Under the pieces are notes generated by a model. It saw only the letters and a program-made list of their open reading frames with translations. It made no database searches and was not told the origin of the DNA. 9,747 nucleotides of DNA, from NCBI GenBank assembly GCA_009774155.1, contig VSNE01000081.1, positions 1 to 9,747 of the forward strand, given 5' to 3'. How positions within the stretch are numbered: position 1 is the stretch's first letter; each line of letters opens with the position of its first letter. Shown piece after piece: positions 7,037 through 9,747 of the stretch. Position numbers and translations under genes: made by a program. This DNA is from Lachnospiraceae bacterium. GTDB lineage: Bacteria; Bacillota; Clostridia; Lachnospirales; Lachnospiraceae.

Positions 7037-9042
7037 TTAACAATCCCTCCCATAATATCCGCCATCATGCCGCCTGCCTCTTTTTCCAGCGCACGGAGGT
7101 CGGCAAGAATATCCGCCATTTCCCGCAGTTCCACGGGCTTATAAAAATACTTGGTAAAGCTGATCTCATAGCCAATCTGCGTTTTCTTTTCGTCTACATA
7201 GGCATCGGGAGCATAGGGCAACACCTCATTTTGTATAAAGGCATCAATGCCGCCCTCATAGGTAAACGGGATGTTTTCCGTATCCCGCAAATCAACATCC
7301 GGTTCTCCTTCAATGGCCTGTGCAGACGAGTCTTTCTCCGTAATAAAGGGTCGGATTTTCTTGAGAATGCCGACTTTCAGCTTTGTTGCCTTGGCAAATG
7401 CTGTCCAATCATCCAGAGGAGCGGTTTTTGCGGCCTCGGCAACAGCACTTTGCACTGCCGCAAACTCATCCGCTTTCTTAAACAAACTGGCCGGAATTTC
7501 CCTGTCAGGATATATGCGCAGACGCAGAGGCCGCTCCACCGTAACAGACCAGTAACCGAACTCCTCGTTATCAAAAATCATGCTGGCTTCGCTTTGCTCT
7601 ATCTCCATAAAAATGCGGACAATTTCGCTGCGAATTTCCGGCGTAACCTCGCAGTTTTTCTTGCCCATATTTTTGCGGAGCGGGGATTTCATGGCGGTTG
7701 CGTCAATCAGTTGGATTTTTCCTTTGCGTCGTTCTTCCTTTCGGTTGGACAGAATCCAGATAAATGTCCCAATTCCTGTATTATAAAACATATTCTCCGG
7801 CAATGCAATGATAGCCTCAACCAGGTCATTCTCAATCAGATAGCGGCGGGCATTGCTTTCCCCGCTGCCAGCGTCCCCTGTGAAAATGGACGAGCCGTTA
7901 TGTACCTCGGCAATGCGGCTGCCCAGCAAAGTATCCTTTTTCATCTTTGCCACATTGTTCAGCAGGAAAAGCAACTGACCGTCACTTGTCCGAGGAATCA
8001 TTGCCATCTGTTCGCCGCCTTCAAGATAGACATTAAAGCGGGTATCCAGAATTTCCTTTTTGCCGCCCATCTTCTCCGCGTCCACCTTCCAGCTTTTCCC
8101 GTAGGGAGGATTGGACAGCATAAAATCAAACTGCCTTGTAGCATTTCCGTCCAGGGAAAGCGTAGAACCATAACTGATATGCTCCGCCTGTTCCCCATCA
8201 CCTTTGAGCAGCATATCTGCTTTGCATATTGCATATGTTTCGGGATTCACTTCTTCTCCAAACAAATGAATAGATACATTCTTTCCATACTGCTGAGCAA
8301 TCGCCAGAAGCCTGTCCTGTGCGACAGTAAGCATACCGCCTGTCCCGCAGGCACCGTCATAACAGGAATAAGTGGCGTCCTTGATTTGCTCCGCAATCGG
8401 CATAAAGACAAGGTCTGCCATCAGCTCAACAACATCGCGGGGCGTCCAGTGTTCCCCGGCCTCCTCGTTGTTTTCCTCGTTGAACTTGCGGATCAGCTCC
8501 TCAAAAATCGTCCCCATGCCGTGGTTATCCAGTCCGGGATGCTTCACTATCGTCTGTTCATCGTCCTTATAGACCGGGTTCGGAGAAAGGTTGATGTCTG
8601 GCGAGACGAATTTCTCAATCACCGCCCCCAGAATATCCGCCTCGATCATCGTGTCAATCTGATTGCGGAACCTGAACTTCTCCAAAATCTCCTGTACATT
8701 AGGGGAGAAACCGTCCAGGTAAGCCTCAAAGTCGGCCTTTAGAGTTTGCTTCTTTGCGCGGCTGGTGAGATCGCGCAGGCGGAACGGGGAGGCGTTACAG
8801 AATGCCTGCCCTGCCGCATTGCACAGCGCCGGCCACTGATTATCGATTCTGGCTGCATCCAGCTTTTTCTTCATATCAAGAACAGCCTCTTTGCTGTCCT
8901 CCAGCATGGCATCCAAACGGCGGATTACTGTCATCGGTAAAATGACATCACGATATTTTCCACGCACATATACATCACGCAGGCAGTCATCCGCAATTCC
9001 CCATATAAAACTTACGATCGTATTGTGAATTTGATTGTCCAT
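7033..9042 (-). CDS. hsdM: Type I restriction-modification DNA methyltransferase subunit HsdM
   Basis: The 669-residue protein is an N6-adenine methyltransferase that uses S-adenosylmethionine to mark the site chosen by HsdS. It also forms the core needed for restriction. An N-terminal HsdM helical domain (residues about 5-160) precedes the catalytic domain. That domain contains GEHWTPRDVVELM (196-208), the cofactor motif DGACGTGG (229-236) and the catalytic NPPY (311-314). FLLNNVAKM and the ALPENMFYNTGIGTFIWIL block follow further on. The roughly 170-residue C-terminal extension is typical of the larger HsdM form. Motifs are intact. The ATG is preceded by AAGGGA at a rather long spacing, so translation initiation may be modest. 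It lies 90 bases after the regulator gene and overlaps hsdS by ATGA. Confidence 0.97.
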   Translation of the reverse strand: MDNQIHNTIVSFIWGIADDCLRDVYVRGKYRDVILPMTVIRRLDAMLEDSKEAVLDMKKKLDAARIDNQWPALCNAAGQAFCNASPFRLRDLTSRAKKQTLKADFEAYLDGFSPNVQEILEKFRFRNQIDTMIEADILGAVIEKFVSPDINLSPNPVYKDDEQTIVKHPGLDNHGMGTIFEELIRKFNEENNEEAGEHWTPRDVVELMADLVFMPIAEQIKDATYSCYDGACGTGGMLTVAQDRLLAIAQQYGKNVSIHLFGEEVNPETYAICKADMLLKGDGEQAEHISYGSTLSLDGNATRQFDFMLSNPPYGKSWKVDAEKMGGKKEILDTRFNVYLEGGEQMAMIPRTSDGQLLFLLNNVAKMKKDTLLGSRIAEVHNGSSIFTGDAGSGESNARRYLIENDLVEAIIALPENMFYNTGIGTFIWILSNRKEERRKGKIQLIDATAMKSPLRKNMGKKNCEVTPEIRSEIVRIFMEIEQSEASMIFDNEEFGYWSVTVERPLRLRIYPDREIPASLFKKADEFAAVQSAVAEAAKTAPLDDWTAFAKATKLKVGILKKIRPFITEKDSSAQAIEGEPDVDLRDTENIPFTYEGGIDAFIQNEVLPYAPDAYVDEKKTQIGYEISFTKYFYKPVELREMADILADLRALEKEAGGMMADIMGGIVK

Positions 9043-9132
9043 GTGTCTTTATTCCCTTCTCACGAAGATTGGCGTCTTCCGATTTGCAACAGATTTATCG
9101 TTGCTTCAAAACTTATATTTTATAAAGCCGAT

Positions 9133-9339
9133 TCACGGTTCTTCTACCATTTCCATAATATCACAGACATCACATCTTAGGGCTGTGCAGATTTTTTCAA
9201 TAATCTCCGTATTTACATTTTCATTTTTGCCGAGCTTCGTAACGGATGCCGCACTGATCCCAGCTAATTGTTGCAAGTCTTTTTTCTTCATATCCTTGTC
9301 AATCAACAGTTTCCATAATTTTTTGTAACTGATAGCCAT
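9133..9339 (-). CDS. Small XRE/YozG-like helix-turn-helix regulator
   Basis: The 68-residue protein is essentially one Cro/CI-type DNA-binding domain: MAISYKKLWKLLIDKDM, then helix 2 (KKDLQQLAG, 19-27), recognition helix 3 (ISAASVTKLGKNE, 28-40), and NVNTEIIEKICTALRCDVCDIMEM. The frame is open for 46 codons upstream, but the chosen ATG has GGGAGG seven bases ahead and lies downstream of a strong -10 box that falls inside the longer frame. Small regulators of this type are frequent in Firmicutes. Directly in front of hsdM, it is placed to act like a controller protein that times methylation against restriction. Autoregulation is inferred, not shown. Confidence 0.88.
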   Translation of the reverse strand: MAISYKKLWKLLIDKDMKKKDLQQLAGISAASVTKLGKNENVNTEIIEKICTALRCDVCDIMEMVEEP

Positions 9340-9391
9340 GAATGAACCTCCCTTTTCTGGAAATGCGCCGATTTGAAGATTTCTGCTGCTT

Positions 9392-9420
9392 ATTATAACA
9401 CGACTAATCCCTAAACGCAA
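9392..9420 (-). promoter_or_regulatory. Promoter for the regulator and probably the whole operon
   Basis: On the minus strand TTGCGT (9420-9415) and a perfect TATAAT (9397-9392) are separated by 17 bases, about 50 bases ahead of the regulator ATG. The -35 box is weak and the -10 box ideal, which suits a promoter open to modulation. No equally good promoter is visible in the 90 bases between the regulator and hsdM. Confidence 0.65.
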
Positions 9421-9421
9421 G

Positions 9422-9449
9422 ATTTCCTCCTGCGATTGCAGGAGGAAAT
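9422..9449. repeat. 12-bp inverted repeat just upstream of the regulator promoter
   Basis: ATTTCCTCCTGC (9422-9433) and GCAGGAGGAAAT (9438-9449) are perfect complements around a GATT loop, ending two bases from the -35 box. No T-run follows closely on either strand, so it is not a textbook terminator. It could be an operator for the XRE protein or a remnant of an older terminator. The arms contain the Shine-Dalgarno sequence AGGAGG and its complement. Confidence 0.55.
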
Positions 9450-9493
9450 GCTGATTTCTATTGGTTTTTTGCTTCAACTAACAGAGATGATAT

Positions 9494-9652
9494 TCACGCC
9501 AGTGATAGAAATTGTTTTTTGTGAGTTTTTGGGCGAAAATATCCTTGACAAATCCCGTCTTGGTTTACAATGCTGTTGCTTTCGCCTTCCCGTCCGTCAT
9601 CTTGACTTAATCTACAATACAATGCAGTAAATTCTTCCTGCTGTCTTTTCAT
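9494..9652 (-). pseudogene. Large serine recombinase, N-terminal remnant
   Basis: The reading frame starts at an ATG with AGGAG six bases upstream. It encodes a classic large serine recombinase start: MKRQQEEFTALYCRLSQDD, then GREGESNSIVNQ. The serine in RLS (residue 16) is the expected nucleophile for strand exchange. Such TndX/TnpX-like enzymes, several hundred residues long, excise and integrate Firmicute conjugative transposons. After about residue 31 (near position 9560) family resemblance stops and the frame ends within 21 unrelated residues. The rest of the resolvase domain and the whole DNA-binding portion are missing. I read this as a recombination-generated stump, probably non-functional. 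An upstream ATG in frame (9712) exists but overlaps the promoter and has no good ribosome binding site. Confidence 0.82.
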
Positions 9653-9700
9653 AAAGCTCTCCTTTCCGACAGCAGACACGGTATTGTGAAGTGTAGGTAC

Positions 9701-9729
9701 AGTGTACCACATCTGCCCTTAAACTTCAA
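9701..9729 (-). promoter_or_regulatory. Promoter of the recombinase remnant
   Basis: On the minus strand TTGAAG (9729-9724) and TACACT (9706-9701) are 17 bases apart, about 50 bases before the recombinase ATG. The -10 box lies within the inverted repeat GGTAC-AGT-GTACC (9696-9708). Confidence 0.55.
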
Positions 9730-9741
9730 CGCTTTAAAGCG
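9730..9741. repeat. 12-bp perfect palindrome CGCTTTAAAGCG
   Basis: This palindrome abuts the -35 box of the recombinase promoter. With the GGTAC/GTACC repeat over the -10 box it makes two dyads around one promoter, a likely layout for repressor binding. No regulator can be assigned. Confidence 0.45.
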
Positions 9742-9747
9742 ATAATT

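Noticed and set aside
6889..8742. 617-codon open frame on the plus strand opposite hsdM/hsdS
   Set aside because: It is fully antisense to a confident HsdM and part of HsdS, has no recognisable domain or ribosome binding site, and has the low-complexity look of a frame left open by codon bias on the other strand.
544..9042. BREX, DISARM or other multi-gene methylation-based defence system
   Set aside because: No PglX, PglZ, BrxC, DrmA/B or similar genes are present; the methylase, specificity and motor-nuclease subunits are those of a standard Type I system.
9340..9477. N-terminal extension of the XRE regulator, including a TTG start after AGGAGG
   Set aside because: The extension contains the TATAAT promoter box and the inverted repeat, and its residues are not regulator-like. 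The ATG at 9339 has its own strong ribosome binding site.
9436..9630. 64-codon plus-strand frame preceded by AGGAGG
   Set aside because: The AGGAGG is an arm of the inverted repeat, its spacing to the nearest ATG is only two bases, and the frame runs antisense to the recombinase remnant with no family resemblance.

Overview
The window reads as a defence cargo inside a broken mobile element of a low-to-mid-GC Firmicute, most likely a gut-type Clostridia (Lachnospiraceae/Oscillospiraceae). This rests on family resemblance only: a MobC-type relaxosome fragment, the first residues of a TndX/TnpX-like large serine recombinase, strong AGGAGG-type ribosome binding sites, and a small YozG-like XRE regulator of a kind common in these bacteria. 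No database search was possible.

Layout, left to right. At 44-274 (+) lies the C-terminal part of a MobC-like mobilization protein. It is followed by about 270 noncoding bases (275-543) packed with short inverted repeats and a tandem CCAAGTAG repeat, which I read as a candidate origin of transfer. From 544 to 9339, entirely on the minus strand, runs a compact operon. In transcription order it is an XRE regulator (9339-9133), hsdM (9042-7033), hsdS (7036-5681), a DUF2971 protein (5677-4679), a DUF1016/YhcG-type PD-(D/E)XK nuclease (4652-3630) and hsdR (3627-544). Gene spacing after hsdM is -4, 3, 26 and 2 bases, so the five genes are probably one transcript. A good promoter (TTGCGT-17 bp-TATAAT) lies in front of the regulator, and a 12-bp-stem inverted repeat sits just upstream of it. 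At the right edge (9652-9494, minus) is a serine recombinase start with a good promoter and ribosome binding site. It loses family resemblance after about 31 residues.

How it works together: HsdM, HsdS and HsdR should form a complete Type I restriction-modification system. HsdS, with two target recognition domains, sets the DNA site. HsdM methylates adenine there. HsdR translocates and cleaves DNA that lacks the mark. The XRE protein probably tunes expression. The DUF2971 and DUF1016 genes lie between specificity and restriction subunits, the position where restriction-linked accessory genes are known in other Type I loci. Whether they are back-up effectors or modulators cannot be settled from sequence.

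The two ends suggest that the operon replaced the core of a conjugative or mobilizable element: a mobC remnant plus candidate oriT on one side, a decapitated recombinase on the other, and no relaxase in between. The most notable points are the two embedded accessory genes, the hairpin array, and the broken element ends.
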